DNA of 64,000 nucleotides from Sporohalobacter salinus. GTDB taxonomy: Bacteria; Bacillota; Halanaerobiia; Halobacteroidales; Acetohalobiaceae. The translations under genes were made by a program, and so were the position numbers. Positions within the stretch are counted from its first letter, which is position 1; each line of letters starts with the position of its first letter. The notes beneath the pieces were generated by a model, which made no database searches, was not told where the DNA came from, and saw nothing but the letters and a program-made list of their open reading frames with translations. Of this stretch, positions 16,972 through 25,964 are shown one piece after another. The stretch lies in assembly GCF_016908635.1 (NCBI RefSeq), contig NZ_JAFBEG010000006.1, forward strand, positions 62,001 to 126,000, read 5' to 3'.

Positions 16972-17154
16972 CTACCTTCTCCTAGCTTACGGAGTAGGTA
17001 TTGCAACATACCATTTTGTTATCATTATCAATCTCTTCAACTTTCTTTCAGTCTCCTAGTTTACGGAGTAGGTATTGTAACTGACCCTCCTCGGGGCAAG
17101 CCACAGTGATTTATGAGCTTTCAGTCTCCTAGTTTACGGAGTAGGTATTGTAAC
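16972..17154 (-). CRISPR. CRISPR array A, 3 repeats, 2 spacers
   Basis: Three 36-base repeats at 16,972-17,007, 17,046-17,081 and 17,119-17,154 with spacers of 38 and 37. The plus-strand repeat is TTTCAGTCTCCTAGTTTACG then GAGTAGGTATTGTAAC. The leftmost copy is degenerate (CTACCTTCTCC), marking it as the old end. Read on the minus strand, each repeat ends GGAGACTGAAA, giving the usual crRNA tag, and the leader lies on the right. This array uses GTAGG where the others use GTAAG. Confidence 0.92.
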
Positions 17155-17400
17155 CGCGCCAAGTCAAAAATCTCAATCCTATGCTGGCAAGCTTTATAAG
17201 ACTTCACTTCTCCCAAAATACTAAAATTATTTCGAAAACTAAATCTTGCACGAAACCCCGGTAGGTTTTCGAAATCATCCTCAACCTCTGGCATAATAGG
17301 AATTACTCAGCTTTCAATGTTCAAAAAATTATCTTTACTTTAACATTAAGATCAGTATTTTTTGTAGTTTTCGAAACTACCTAATTTTTACTAGTAATCT
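17155..17400 (-). promoter_or_regulatory. CRISPR leader A with TTTCGAAA palindromes
   Basis: Directly right of the last repeat lies a conserved leader, shared with arrays B-E. It holds ATTTCGAAAAC to GTTTTCGAAAT as an inverted pair at 17,228-17,275 spanning TTGCACGAAACCCCGG, and a second perfect palindrome GTAGTTTTCGAAACTAC at 17,364-17,380. These are plausible binding sites for a dimeric regulator or for adaptation proteins. Confidence 0.75.
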
Positions 17401-17790
17401 ATTTCTAGATTCAACATTTAATTCCTGCTTGTCAGTGAAAAGAACTTATAGTTACGTAACTACAAACTTAACCAAAAATTAATATGGAGTTAATAAATTA
17501 TTAATATTCTATTGCTATAATATAAGTAACAATTGGAGCAGGGACAATTATTTATTGCCTTGACTCCATGAAAGTTCCCTTAAATAAGTTACTAATGATC
17601 AATTTACTCTTCACATCCCCTTCAAAAGCAGCCTAATATTAGGCTGCTTTTGAGTTTATATGATTTCATTTATGAAGTTCTAACTAAAATAAAAAAATTC
17701 CGCATTCTGGCAGGCTTTATAGCTCTCTACTTCTCACAAAACACCAATCACTCAGCCTTCATGATTTTCCATAGGTACTACTAATAATGA
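17401..17790. repeat. Intergenic region with direct repeat DR1 and hairpin
   Basis: About 130 bases at 17,575-17,705 (AATAAGTTACTAATGATC, then CTCTTCACATCCCCTTC, the hairpin AAAAGCAGCC to GGCTGCTTTT at 17,622-17,652, and GTTTATATGATTTCAT) recur at 19,145-19,260 on the far side of the Grx-TrxR gene. The hairpin loops differ while the arms agree. No gene is visible. Confidence 0.7.
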
Positions 17791-17795
17791 ATAAA

Positions 17796-17825
17796 AAAAC
17801 TCAGGCTAAAAGCCTGAGTTAATTA
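17796..17825 (-). terminator. Terminator of the Grx-TrxR gene
   Basis: On the minus strand AACTCAGGCTTTTAGCCTGAGTT is followed by TTTTTT, 17 bases beyond the stop at 17842. Confidence 0.85.
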
Positions 17826-17841
17826 AAATTATCAAATATAC

Positions 17842-19050
17842 TTATTCTAAATACTCATTAATTCGCAAGGCAGCTTTAGCACCTTCCGCAGCAGAAATAA
17901 TTATTTGCTTATCTTTAATATTTGTCACATCTCCAGCGGCCCAAATTCCTTCTACACTGGTTTCATTATTATCATTAATTACAATTTCCCCCACTTCATT
18001 TACTTCTACCGTTTCTCCGATAAAATCACTATTAGGAAGTAATCCAATCTCAATGAACACTCCATTAACATCTAGCTCATCTTCTGTCTCTGTTTCCATG
18101 TCTTTAATCACTAATTTATCTACCTTCTCTGCATCTTTATCACCAATTATCTTCTCCACACCAGTACCAGTATGGACTGTAATAGCTTCTCGGTCATAGA
18201 CTTTTTCTTGCAGAACTTCATCTCCAGTCAATTCAGGCTGTACTTCTATTAAATCAACTTCACAGCCCAACTTAGATAAATCAAGGGCAGCTTCTAAACC
18301 AGCATTACCTCCACCAACAATAGCTACTGCTTCACCTTCATATAAATAACCATCACAAGTAGCACAATAATGAACTCCTCTACCTTTTAATTGTTTTTCA
18401 CCATCAACACCTAATTCGCGATTAGTTGTTCCACTAGCAGCTACAACAGCCTTTGCTCGTCCTTGATGACCATCTTCAGTTTCTACTATTATTTCATCAT
18501 CATTTTTACTTACACTTTTAACTGTTGCCCCTAATTCTAAATTAACTCCATATTTATCTACATGCTCCCAGAACGACTGCAGTAATTTTGGACCTTGAGC
18601 CTCTTTAACTCCTAGATAATTATCAATTTCTCCTGTATCGATCATTTGACCGCCTAAAGCAGACGAAAGAATTAAAATATCCAATCCTTTTCTGGCTCCA
18701 TATAAAGCAGTATTTAATCCAGCAGGTCCAGCCCCAATGACTATCACATCCCATAATTTATCAAAATTTTCTCTTAGTTCAATTCCCAACAAATCATATA
18801 ACTCTCCACTTTCCTTCATTTCCATCATAGAATCAAAACCGCCAACTAATTGATCATCAATAAAAATTTGGGGAACAGTTTTAGCCCCATCAGCTCTCTT
18901 TATCATTTCTTTTTTCACAGCAGAATCTTCATTAATGTTATATTCTTGGTAGGAAAATCCTTTACTCTTTAAGAAAGATTTAGCTTTATTACAGTATGGG
19001 CACCCGTTCAAAGTATAAATTTCAATCTGTGGTTGCTTCTTTTCAGTCAT
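17842..19050 (-). CDS. Glutaredoxin-thioredoxin reductase fusion
   Basis: A 402-residue fusion. Residues 8-85 are a glutaredoxin with active site CPYC and the TVPQIFID cis-Pro loop. Residues 100-402 are a low-molecular-weight thioredoxin reductase: FAD motif VIGAGPAGLNTA, redox pair CATC in GVHYCATCDGYLYEG, NAD(P)H motif IVGGGNAGLEAA, and GIWAAGDV near the end. The flavoprotein could pass electrons directly to its own glutaredoxin, and possibly on to the one-Cys peroxiredoxin. Such fusions are known in anaerobes. AAGGAGG precedes ATG 19050. The gene lies between CRISPR arrays A and B within a direct repeat. Confidence 0.92.
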   Translation of the reverse strand: MTEKKQPQIEIYTLNGCPYCNKAKSFLKSKGFSYQEYNINEDSAVKKEMIKRADGAKTVPQIFIDDQLVGGFDSMMEMKESGELYDLLGIELRENFDKLWDVIVIGAGPAGLNTALYGARKGLDILILSSALGGQMIDTGEIDNYLGVKEAQGPKLLQSFWEHVDKYGVNLELGATVKSVSKNDDEIIVETEDGHQGRAKAVVAASGTTNRELGVDGEKQLKGRGVHYCATCDGYLYEGEAVAIVGGGNAGLEAALDLSKLGCEVDLIEVQPELTGDEVLQEKVYDREAITVHTGTGVEKIIGDKDAEKVDKLVIKDMETETEDELDVNGVFIEIGLLPNSDFIGETVEVNEVGEIVINDNNETSVEGIWAAGDVTNIKDKQIIISAAEGAKAALRINEYLE

Positions 19051-19139
19051 TTTTTTCGGCCTCCTTGTAAATTTTAATTTTCTAGCTATGTCTATTATAA
19101 TATTTAAATATTATAATATATTCCTGCTTAAAATGCTTA

Positions 19140-19265
19140 TTTTTTCTAATAAATTACTAATAATCAGTATACTCTTCACATCCCCTTCAAAAGCAGCCAA
19201 TCATTGGCTGCTTTTAAGTTTATATGATTTCATAAATGAAATCATAACTAAAATAAAAATCTCCG
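19140..19265. repeat. Direct repeat DR2 flanking Grx-TrxR
   Basis: Second copy of the 17,575-17,705 sequence: TACTCTTCACATCCCCTTC, hairpin AAAAGCAGCC-AATCATT-GGCTGCTTTT, then GTTTATATGATTTCAT. The hairpin followed by TTTAAGTTTAT could terminate rightward transcripts. Together with DR1 it brackets the gene and abuts the two arrays. Confidence 0.7.
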
Positions 19266-19350
19266 CCACTATCCCTGGAGATTTCCCATTTCAACTGCTT
19301 TACTCATATCGACAGCAATCTTTTAACACATCAGCAAATAAACCCTTGTC

Positions 19351-19751
19351 AATCAGTCTCCTACCTTACGGAGTAAGTATTGTAACAACATTAGGATAAG
19401 CTAATTTATCTATAGTAATCTCTCTTTCAGTCTCCTACCTTACGGAGTAAGTATTGTAACAGGGAGATAGTTACTTCCTCAGAGATTCAAATAACTTTCA
19501 GTCTCCTACCTTACGGAGTAAGTATTGTAACATTTCAAGAAATCAAAAAATCGCTCTAGTTTCTTCTTTCAGTCTCCTACCTTACGGAGTAAGTATTGTA
19601 ACTGATACTTATGCTATGAGGTATGAACCACATTATCGTCTTTCAGTCTCCTACCTTACGGAGTAAGTATTGTAACCTCTACTTCTATTACTCTTTCTTT
19701 CAGATCATAATGTTCTTTCAGTCTCCTACCTTACGGAGTAAGTATTGTAAC
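19351..19751 (-). CRISPR. CRISPR array B, 6 repeats, 5 spacers
   Basis: Repeats at 19,351, 19,425, 19,496, 19,567, 19,641 and 19,716, each 36 bases (TTTCAGTCTCCTACCTTACG then GAGTAAGTATTGTAAC). Spacers are 35-39 bases. The leftmost copy begins AATCAG, a decayed old end. The array lies immediately downstream of cas6 on the same strand, with its leader between. Confidence 0.95.
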
Positions 19752-19990
19752 CGCGCCAGATCAAAAATCTCAACCCTATGATGGCAGGCTTTATGACACT
19801 TCACTTCTCCCAAAATCCCAAAGTTATTTCGAAAACTAAATCTTGCACGAAACCCCGGTAGGTTTTCGAAATCATCCTCAACCTTGACATAATAGTAATT
19901 ATTAAGCTTTCAATGTTCAAAAAATCATCTTTACCTTAGCATTAAGACCAGTATTTTTTGTAGTTTTCGAAAAACTAATTTATCCTTCAA
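19752..19990 (-). promoter_or_regulatory. CRISPR leader B
   Basis: The conserved leader, starting CGCGCCAGATCAAAAATCTC next to the newest repeat. The inverted pair ATTTCGAAAAC to GTTTTCGAAAT lies at 19,825-19,871 and the third half-site TAGTTTTCGAAAAACTA at about 19,960. About 50 bases of AT-rich DNA then separate it from the cas6 stop. Confidence 0.75.
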
Positions 19991-20036
19991 TGATTTATTT
20001 CCATACTATCCTATTATCTCCTGCATTGGAAACATG

Positions 20037-20990
20037 CTACTTCAGTATTTTATAATTTCCTAATCCAAAGACAGTATTCTTCCCTATATGACTATATTGC
20101 CCTAAAATCAAATAAGGTAGAAACTTTTCCAAACTTCCTTGATAAGCAACCTCTCCTACCAAACCTTTCATTTTTATTCTCTTGTTTTGGCGATTTGAAT
20201 ACCGATACCAACTTTTCCAGCTAGTTGTATCTTTTATTAGTTCAATTTCTTTCGCCTGTTCTAAATATTGATGGAATTCAATATCTAATTCTTCTTCCCC
20301 ATAAAAAACGCTTAAACTAGATAGTCTTCTAAATAAGTTCTTCATTAATTTATAAAAATCAATCTTCTCTACAAAATCCCCCTTGTTTTTTAATAGAGTA
20401 GATGTGGAAAACCTCAACCTCAGTTTTTCTTTATCTAAACATTTTTTTAATTCTTTTATATCTCGCTTATCAATATTAAATTCTGGATTATGAACAATAT
20501 TAGCATACTCAGAATATACTCTTTCTGATTTCCCTTTTAACTGGTTTACATTCCAAATTTCTGAGACTATAAATTTACCTCTCCCGCTGCCTATTCCTTG
20601 TTCCGCTAAATAATTCCACGCCTCAATGATATAAGGTAAATATTTACTTGCTACTCCAAATAAATTTAAATTAAATCTGATCTTTTGTCCAGGATAGAAT
20701 AATTCTTGTTGATTAGTTTCAGGTTCAAATACAAAGGGCCGGGGTTTATTATTAAAACGATTAGAAGTTCTCTCTTGTTCTTTATCAGTTAAATATGGAT
20801 TAAATAATTGAGCATAAGCACACATATTATTAAGATTACAATTTTTACATTCTTGATTGTTCATATTACATGTTAAATGTTTTAAAGCATGACCAAAAGC
20901 CCCCCTTAAAGTAGATCCAGGATGTTTTGGTAGTTTTATCTTTTGAACTGGAATAATAGTAAAGGCTAATTGAATAATATTTAACTTAAT
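20037..20990 (-). CDS. cas6: Cas6 crRNA endoribonuclease, probable ATT start
   Basis: Cas6 cuts the pre-crRNA in each repeat. The C-terminus has the glycine-rich signature GKNTVFGLGNYKI, and the N-terminal RAMP fold continues upstream of the first ATG (20864): KLPKHPGSTLRGAFGHALK is in frame and is the conserved Cas6 start region. That frame closes at TGA 20,997-20,999 and contains no ATG, GTG or TTG upstream of that motif. AAGGAAGGTGA at 20,997-21,007 places the start at ATT 20990 or 20993. Predicted length 317 residues. CNNQECKNCN then CAY suggests a zinc site near residue 45. It is last in the effector operon. Confidence 0.85.
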   Translation of the reverse strand: MKLNIIQLAFTIIPVQKIKLPKHPGSTLRGAFGHALKHLTCNMNNQECKNCNLNNMCAYAQLFNPYLTDKEQERTSNRFNNKPRPFVFEPETNQQELFYPGQKIRFNLNLFGVASKYLPYIIEAWNYLAEQGIGSGRGKFIVSEIWNVNQLKGKSERVYSEYANIVHNPEFNIDKRDIKELKKCLDKEKLRLRFSTSTLLKNKGDFVEKIDFYKLMKNLFRRLSSLSVFYGEEELDIEFHQYLEQAKEIELIKDTTSWKSWYRYSNRQNKRIKMKGLVGEVAYQGSLEKFLPYLILGQYSHIGKNTVFGLGNYKILK

Positions 20991-21076
20991 AATTATTCAC
21001 CTTCCTTATAAAATTATAAAACTAGATATTAGGCCAACTACTAAGTTGCATTATTCAATAGTTGGCCCGATATTAG

Positions 21077-21799
21077 TTACTTTTTTACATAATCAATTAG
21101 GGATTTAGGAATTATTATATCATCTACTTGATAACAATCGTCTCTAATTTCTTCATGAAAACTACAAGGAATTACTCCCCAATTAATAGTTTCATCTTCT
21201 GAAGAGCTATAACAAAATAAAGGTACTTCATACATTTTATTCAAATCGTATTTTTTAGCTATTTCAACTGGAAATAAAGTAGACACTTCACCTTCATATT
21301 CTTCTTCCTTTTTTAATTTTTTTACTTTAGTATTTCTAATTTTCACAACACCTATCTTACCTATATTATTACATTTATATTTGATTTTATCTTCTATTCT
21401 TTTTAATACTTCTTTATTTTCTGAAATTAAATAAGCTAATATCTTTGAAGAATAGAAATACTCTACTTGAGCTAACTTTTTATTTCCTTCCCATACTAAA
21501 CTTTCATAATTATAAGTCCCCTTAGCACGATAATGTTGCCGAAAATGTTTATTTTTTTCATAAATTTCAGGAATTCCTCCTAATGAATAAACCCCTTCAG
21601 GTAAAGTACGAAATCTTCCATCATTAATTTCCACATATTTTTTACTTATTAAACTTTCTCCACCCACCAATTCTCCAATAAATCCAGACATAGTAGTAGG
21701 AGGAATAAACGGATACGTAAACCATTCTACATTAGATTTTGCCATCTGTCTAAATAATAATTCTGAAAGTGGCTTTAATTTAATTTCCATTACATACAT
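21077..21799 (-). CDS. csc1: Cas5-type Cascade subunit, Csc1-like
   Basis: A 240-residue RAMP protein in the position of Csc1 in type I-D operons. The N-terminal strand MEIKLKPLSELLFRQMAKS is followed by FTYPFIPPTTMSGFIGELVGG, the Cas5-like turn that caps the crRNA 5' handle. The C-terminus ends IIPKSLIDYVKK. ATG 21799 is chosen; GTG 21811 and ATG 21790 are alternatives, and the ribosome site is weak, suggesting coupling to the csc2 stop at 21804. Assignment rests on both sequence pattern and gene order. Confidence 0.8.
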   Translation of the reverse strand: MYVMEIKLKPLSELLFRQMAKSNVEWFTYPFIPPTTMSGFIGELVGGESLISKKYVEINDGRFRTLPEGVYSLGGIPEIYEKNKHFRQHYRAKGTYNYESLVWEGNKKLAQVEYFYSSKILAYLISENKEVLKRIEDKIKYKCNNIGKIGVVKIRNTKVKKLKKEEEYEGEVSTLFPVEIAKKYDLNKMYEVPLFCYSSSEDETINWGVIPCSFHEEIRDDCYQVDDIIIPKSLIDYVKK

Positions 21800-21803
21800 T
21801 CTA

Positions 21804-22889
21804 TCACACACCCAAATATTCTTCTAAATCATTTCTTTTCGTGCTCCAATCCCCCCAATTAAAACTAGTTAAAAATTGTTGATAATCATTAGTTCTTTTT
21901 TGCAAATATCCTAATGCCTTAGAACCAATATATCTTTTCATAATCACCTTATCATTATTAGAAGTTACTTTAATTACATTATCTTCTTTTTCAATTTTCA
22001 TTACTTTATTATCGTCATCTTTTATTTGAAAACCTTTCTCTTCTTCTTCTATTTCAAACCCTTTATTTTCAAAATCAGTCTTTAACTCTGTTAACTGAAT
22101 TTTTTCTTTATACTCTTTAAACGCTTCATTAAAGCTTTCTATATCAGCTGAAATATTAAAAGTAGGCAAAGGAAATGTCCCAGTTTCAGAAACATCTACA
22201 ATTAAAATAGGGGCTTTATCATTCCTATCAGTAGATATTTTAACTCCACCTTGTCTCGATGCTCCAGCAGTATAATTACTTTGATTAATATTATCTAAAA
22301 ACGTTTGAGAATAGACCCCTATCTCCCAATCACTCATTTTTTTCATAATTGTACTAATAGGGAAATGAACTCCTCCTTTAATAAATTCTTCTTCATGAAT
22401 TCCAGCTTGTCCTGTTTCATTACTCCTTTCATCAACTCTATTCCTAGAATGAGTAGCTACTGCTAATTCACTCCGTTCAATTGAATAAGCTGTTGGGTAA
22501 TGTACTCTAGATTTTATATTATAATCTATCTCAGTATCACTAGTACTACCTGTTCCCCCATAAATCCAACAAGTTGGACATTTTAAACATAATTCAGGAA
22601 TATAGCAGTCATTTTCTGGACTATTATCTTCAGTACTATTCTCAAAATCAATGTATTCATTTCTAAATTCATGAGCAGCCCTTCGATCAACGCCTCTTCG
22701 CTTAGAACCAGCAAAAACGACCTTTTCTACTGCTTCTCCATCTCTAGTTGGAACCAAATCCTTCTCGGTAATAGTTAAATTTATTTCTGTACCATCACCA
22801 AACCTAACTTGTCCTGTCGTTTCTATAATCCCATTTAAAATTACCGTTTTGGCTTCAGAATTATTAATCCCAATTTTATAATTTTCCAT
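21804..22889 (-). CDS. csc2: Cas7-type backbone subunit, Csc2-like (type I-D)
   Basis: A 361-residue Cas7 that would line the crRNA. The Csc2 signature CLKCPTCWIYGG followed by KSRVHYPTAYSIE matches the CxxCPxCxxYG and SRVYxDTAYS pattern of Csc2, and NYTAGASRQGGVK matches its later arginine loop. RRGVDRRAAHEFRNEY is the crRNA-binding region. Residues 270-320 hold a Lys/Glu-rich insert not typical of the family. The start ATG overlaps the upstream stop as TAATG. This gene is the strongest reason to call the effector type I-D. Confidence 0.88.
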   Translation of the reverse strand: MENYKIGINNSEAKTVILNGIIETTGQVRFGDGTEINLTITEKDLVPTRDGEAVEKVVFAGSKRRGVDRRAAHEFRNEYIDFENSTEDNSPENDCYIPELCLKCPTCWIYGGTGSTSDTEIDYNIKSRVHYPTAYSIERSELAVATHSRNRVDERSNETGQAGIHEEEFIKGGVHFPISTIMKKMSDWEIGVYSQTFLDNINQSNYTAGASRQGGVKISTDRNDKAPILIVDVSETGTFPLPTFNISADIESFNEAFKEYKEKIQLTELKTDFENKGFEIEEEEKGFQIKDDDNKVMKIEKEDNVIKVTSNNDKVIMKRYIGSKALGYLQKRTNDYQQFLTSFNWGDWSTKRNDLEEYLGV

Positions 22890-25162
22890 TAATTTTTGCC
22901 TCCTTGAATACTAATGTTTAATAATAACTTACTTAACAATCTAGAATTAACTTCTTTTATAAATTCTGTCCATAAATAATTACTTTGTCCTCCATATTTG
23001 TTGTAATAACCATCATTTAATATCTTATCTTCTAGCTCTTTAATTTTTTTCTTAGCTTTCTTTTTTCCTATTACAAAACTTTGCCTCCCATTATTTCTAC
23101 CTTTTTCCACTCTGTCAATCCGCTGAGCAAACATATACTGTAAATTACTTAATTTTAATTTCGGAAAATCTCTTAAAATAACATCGGTATACTTTCTAAT
23201 TATCCCTGATACATTAGAATTATTATTTTTAACTTCTTCCTCTATTACTCCTTCTAACATTTCAAATAAAAAATCTGATAAATCTTGTACATCTTGATAA
23301 AACTCTTTTGGGCTTTGTTTTTGCAATTTGGATTTACCTCCTTTTATTTTACTTAATAAATAATTAGCATTTTCTTTTATTTTTCGGTCAAAGTCCTTTA
23401 ACTTGTAAGGGGATTTAAATACATCAGTAAAATAAACTATATTATTATCATCATACAAAGGATATAACCCTCTATATAATGCTTTATAAACTTTTCCTCT
23501 TTCTAATAAAGAAACTACTTCTTTGGTTTTAATTTTCAAATTGGAATTCTGACTTTCATAATACTTACTTATTATTTTATTTCTTCCTTTAGGTAACATA
23601 GATAGAATATCAAGAACGCTTACATGTAATTTTAAATTCTTTGTAACTTTAGCTACTTTTATTTCTGCCTCTAAATACTCTTCTTTTTTTAAATTTTCAG
23701 TTAGGTAATTAGAAAGTAATAAATAAAGTTGAGTTTTTTTAGGTAAACTCCCATTACTATTATTAACTGAAACTAGTAAATATTTAGTAGCTAAAATAGA
23801 TAGTAAAGCTGAATCAGTTATTCTTAAAACCCCTAATTGAGCAGACAAATCACTCATTTCTTCAGCCAATAATAAATTATCGTAAAAATTATTAATTGGT
23901 AATTTTACAACTTGATATTGTTCAGTCTTATAAATTGGTGATAATAAAGCGGTGAAAACACAAGTAGAGCAAATTGAAGAATTACCCGAGTTAAAATAAT
24001 CATATGAAGTTATTTCAGCTTCATTAAGGATAAGAGATTTTCCTGCATTTTCAATAACTGCTTGATTAGATCCACATACAAGACAACATCTTTTTTTATA
24101 ACTTTTCTTATTTGTTATCATATTAGTTTGATAATTAAATGGGGTATTACTTTTTTCAATCAATAAATTCTCTAATTTAAAATATGATAAAGCCATAATA
24201 CCATTTTTATCAAAAGAAGACAAGTGCTCATATAACTTCTCATATGCCTCATTTACTTGTTTTTTCTTATTATATTTTTCTATTAAATCTTTTCTTTTCA
24301 CTTCTTTAAAAAAATTTTCTACTATATCTTCATTTTTATTCCAATTATTTTCTTTCGCTGAAAGCAACATTCTAACCATAACTAATGTACTAACCGCATT
24401 CCATAAATTTCCACTAGTATTGCTATGACCTTCTTTTCCCAAATAATTCTCTAACCCATCTTTCAAATCCCTTCTGATGTTGCCTATCTCTTTCCAGTTT
24501 TCTGGCTTTTTTAAATAGTCAAATATTTTACCCATCAATACTTCTCGCGAATTTCTATCTTTTATAAAACGTTCATTGGAAAAAGTATCTGCTTTTTTAA
24601 ATGCTTTCTGTAAGGCTTCTCCAAAATATTTCAAAAATTCTAAAGGGAACAATAAACCTCCGGCTCTACCTGATAAATTAAGTAAAGTGGTTAAATTATT
24701 AACTACTTTCTCTTGATAATTTTCGCTCATCCACTGCAAAAACTCTTCCCACAACTCTTCTTCATTTTTTTCAATTTTTCCATTTATCAAAGCAACCCCT
24801 AAATTATATCCTAGTGGTATCTTTTTATATTCCCGATAAAGAAATTTTAATAACCAACCTGCTAGTACTTCATAAGCTATTCTCATTCTTGTTTCATTTG
24901 GTAATCTAAAAAATAATTTAGTTACAGAAATGTTATTAACAGATTTAATTTCCCTTTTTATTTCTTCTTTTTTCTCTTTATTAATTGAGGTGTTTTGATA
25001 TCTTATAAAATAACTATCATTATCTTTAGCAAACACTCCCAGAGATCTCAATAGTTTTTTATCAATCCTAATTGAATATATTTCTTCACAAGCTCGTATA
25101 CATTCACCAGGAAAATTAATATAATTTAATAACCCATAAATAAGCTTCTTCTCTTTATTCAG
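22889..25162 (-). CDS. cas10d: Cascade large subunit, Cas10d/Csc3-like, no HD domain, probable CTG start
   Basis: A 757-residue protein between the HD nuclease and csc2, where Csc3/Cas10d lies in type I-D loci. It has a zinc site CCLVCGSN then CSTC (about 360-400), a long helical N-terminal half and a helical C-terminus. I see no HD motif and no GGDD, so the nuclease function is carried by the separate HD gene. The frame extends above TTG 25051 to CTG 25,160-25,162, directly after an in-frame TAA; GAGGGGG lies eight bases upstream of that CTG, and the HD gene's stop overlaps it. I therefore place the start at CTG. A Cas8-like (CXXC) identity is the alternative. Confidence 0.7.
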   Translation of the reverse strand: MNKEKKLIYGLLNYINFPGECIRACEEIYSIRIDKKLLRSLGVFAKDNDSYFIRYQNTSINKEKKEEIKREIKSVNNISVTKLFFRLPNETRMRIAYEVLAGWLLKFLYREYKKIPLGYNLGVALINGKIEKNEEELWEEFLQWMSENYQEKVVNNLTTLLNLSGRAGGLLFPLEFLKYFGEALQKAFKKADTFSNERFIKDRNSREVLMGKIFDYLKKPENWKEIGNIRRDLKDGLENYLGKEGHSNTSGNLWNAVSTLVMVRMLLSAKENNWNKNEDIVENFFKEVKRKDLIEKYNKKKQVNEAYEKLYEHLSSFDKNGIMALSYFKLENLLIEKSNTPFNYQTNMITNKKSYKKRCCLVCGSNQAVIENAGKSLILNEAEITSYDYFNSGNSSICSTCVFTALLSPIYKTEQYQVVKLPINNFYDNLLLAEEMSDLSAQLGVLRITDSALLSILATKYLLVSVNNSNGSLPKKTQLYLLLSNYLTENLKKEEYLEAEIKVAKVTKNLKLHVSVLDILSMLPKGRNKIISKYYESQNSNLKIKTKEVVSLLERGKVYKALYRGLYPLYDDNNIVYFTDVFKSPYKLKDFDRKIKENANYLLSKIKGGKSKLQKQSPKEFYQDVQDLSDFLFEMLEGVIEEEVKNNNSNVSGIIRKYTDVILRDFPKLKLSNLQYMFAQRIDRVEKGRNNGRQSFVIGKKKAKKKIKELEDKILNDGYYNKYGGQSNYLWTEFIKEVNSRLLSKLLLNISIQGGKN

Positions 25163-25964
25163 TTAAATCACCCCCTCTAAAGACATCATACTTAAGTTTT
25201 ATATTAATTGGAGCTTGTTTGCTATTTCTCTGATTTAATTTCACTTCATAATTCGACTTTTCTTTTTTTACTTTGCAATCAATTATATTATCGTGTATAC
25301 GAAAACCTCCTTCTCCTAATGTAAAACTTTCTTTTATTAGTGCTTTGCTATAAATTGCAGAAGAAACATGATCGGCAGAAATCAAACAATGCAAATCACT
25401 AATAAATTGTTCACCAAATTTATCCGCCAAAGGAATTACATCTTGAACTCCAAAACTATGATGATATCTTATTAATTGATATATATATTCTCTATCTTTT
25501 TCCCTCTCTGAAGAAAATTTCTCCTGTAAATCAGTTTCTAATTTTCTAGCATGAGAACTAAATGGAGCAATATTAATTTTAAGAATATCTTCTTTATATT
25601 TTTTATTTATTTGTTCTTTCAATTTCAATTTTTTATCTAAACCTCTTATGTTACATAAAGTTGTCACTATCTCTAAAACAGTTTTTTTATCAAAATTAAT
25701 ATCTGTTTTTCTTTTTATTCGTTCTTTCATTAAATCAATGTATTTATTTCCGAATTCAAGGAAATCACTACTGTCCCGTAAGGAACTAGCCAATTTCATT
25801 TTTTTCCCAATATCATGATCTCTAGCAGCTAACTGAAGTAATCTACTCTCATTCCCAAACCAACTCACCAACTTTTTTACATGCTTACAGTGTTCATCAA
25901 CATCAACAAAATATAATTTCTTTTTATCAGCAATTACTTTAGCTACAGAATAATTATCATTCAT
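25155..25964 (-). CDS. cas3'': Cas3'' HD nuclease, free-standing
   Basis: A 269-residue HD-family metal-dependent nuclease. Motifs are in canonical Cas3 order: VDEHCKHV at about 22, ARDHDIGKK at about 47, HARKLE near 148, YHHSFG near 175 and SADHVSSA near 200. This protein would cut the displaced strand while the helicase unwinds DNA. In type I-D the HD domain is usually fused to Cas10d; a separate HD is typical of type I-A. The start overlaps the cas3' stop and the stop overlaps the large-subunit start, so the three are translationally coupled. Confidence 0.85.
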   Translation of the reverse strand: MNDNYSVAKVIADKKKLYFVDVDEHCKHVKKLVSWFGNESRLLQLAARDHDIGKKMKLASSLRDSSDFLEFGNKYIDLMKERIKRKTDINFDKKTVLEIVTTLCNIRGLDKKLKLKEQINKKYKEDILKINIAPFSSHARKLETDLQEKFSSEREKDREYIYQLIRYHHSFGVQDVIPLADKFGEQFISDLHCLISADHVSSAIYSKALIKESFTLGEGGFRIHDNIIDCKVKKEKSNYEVKLNQRNSKQAPINIKLKYDVFRGGDLTE

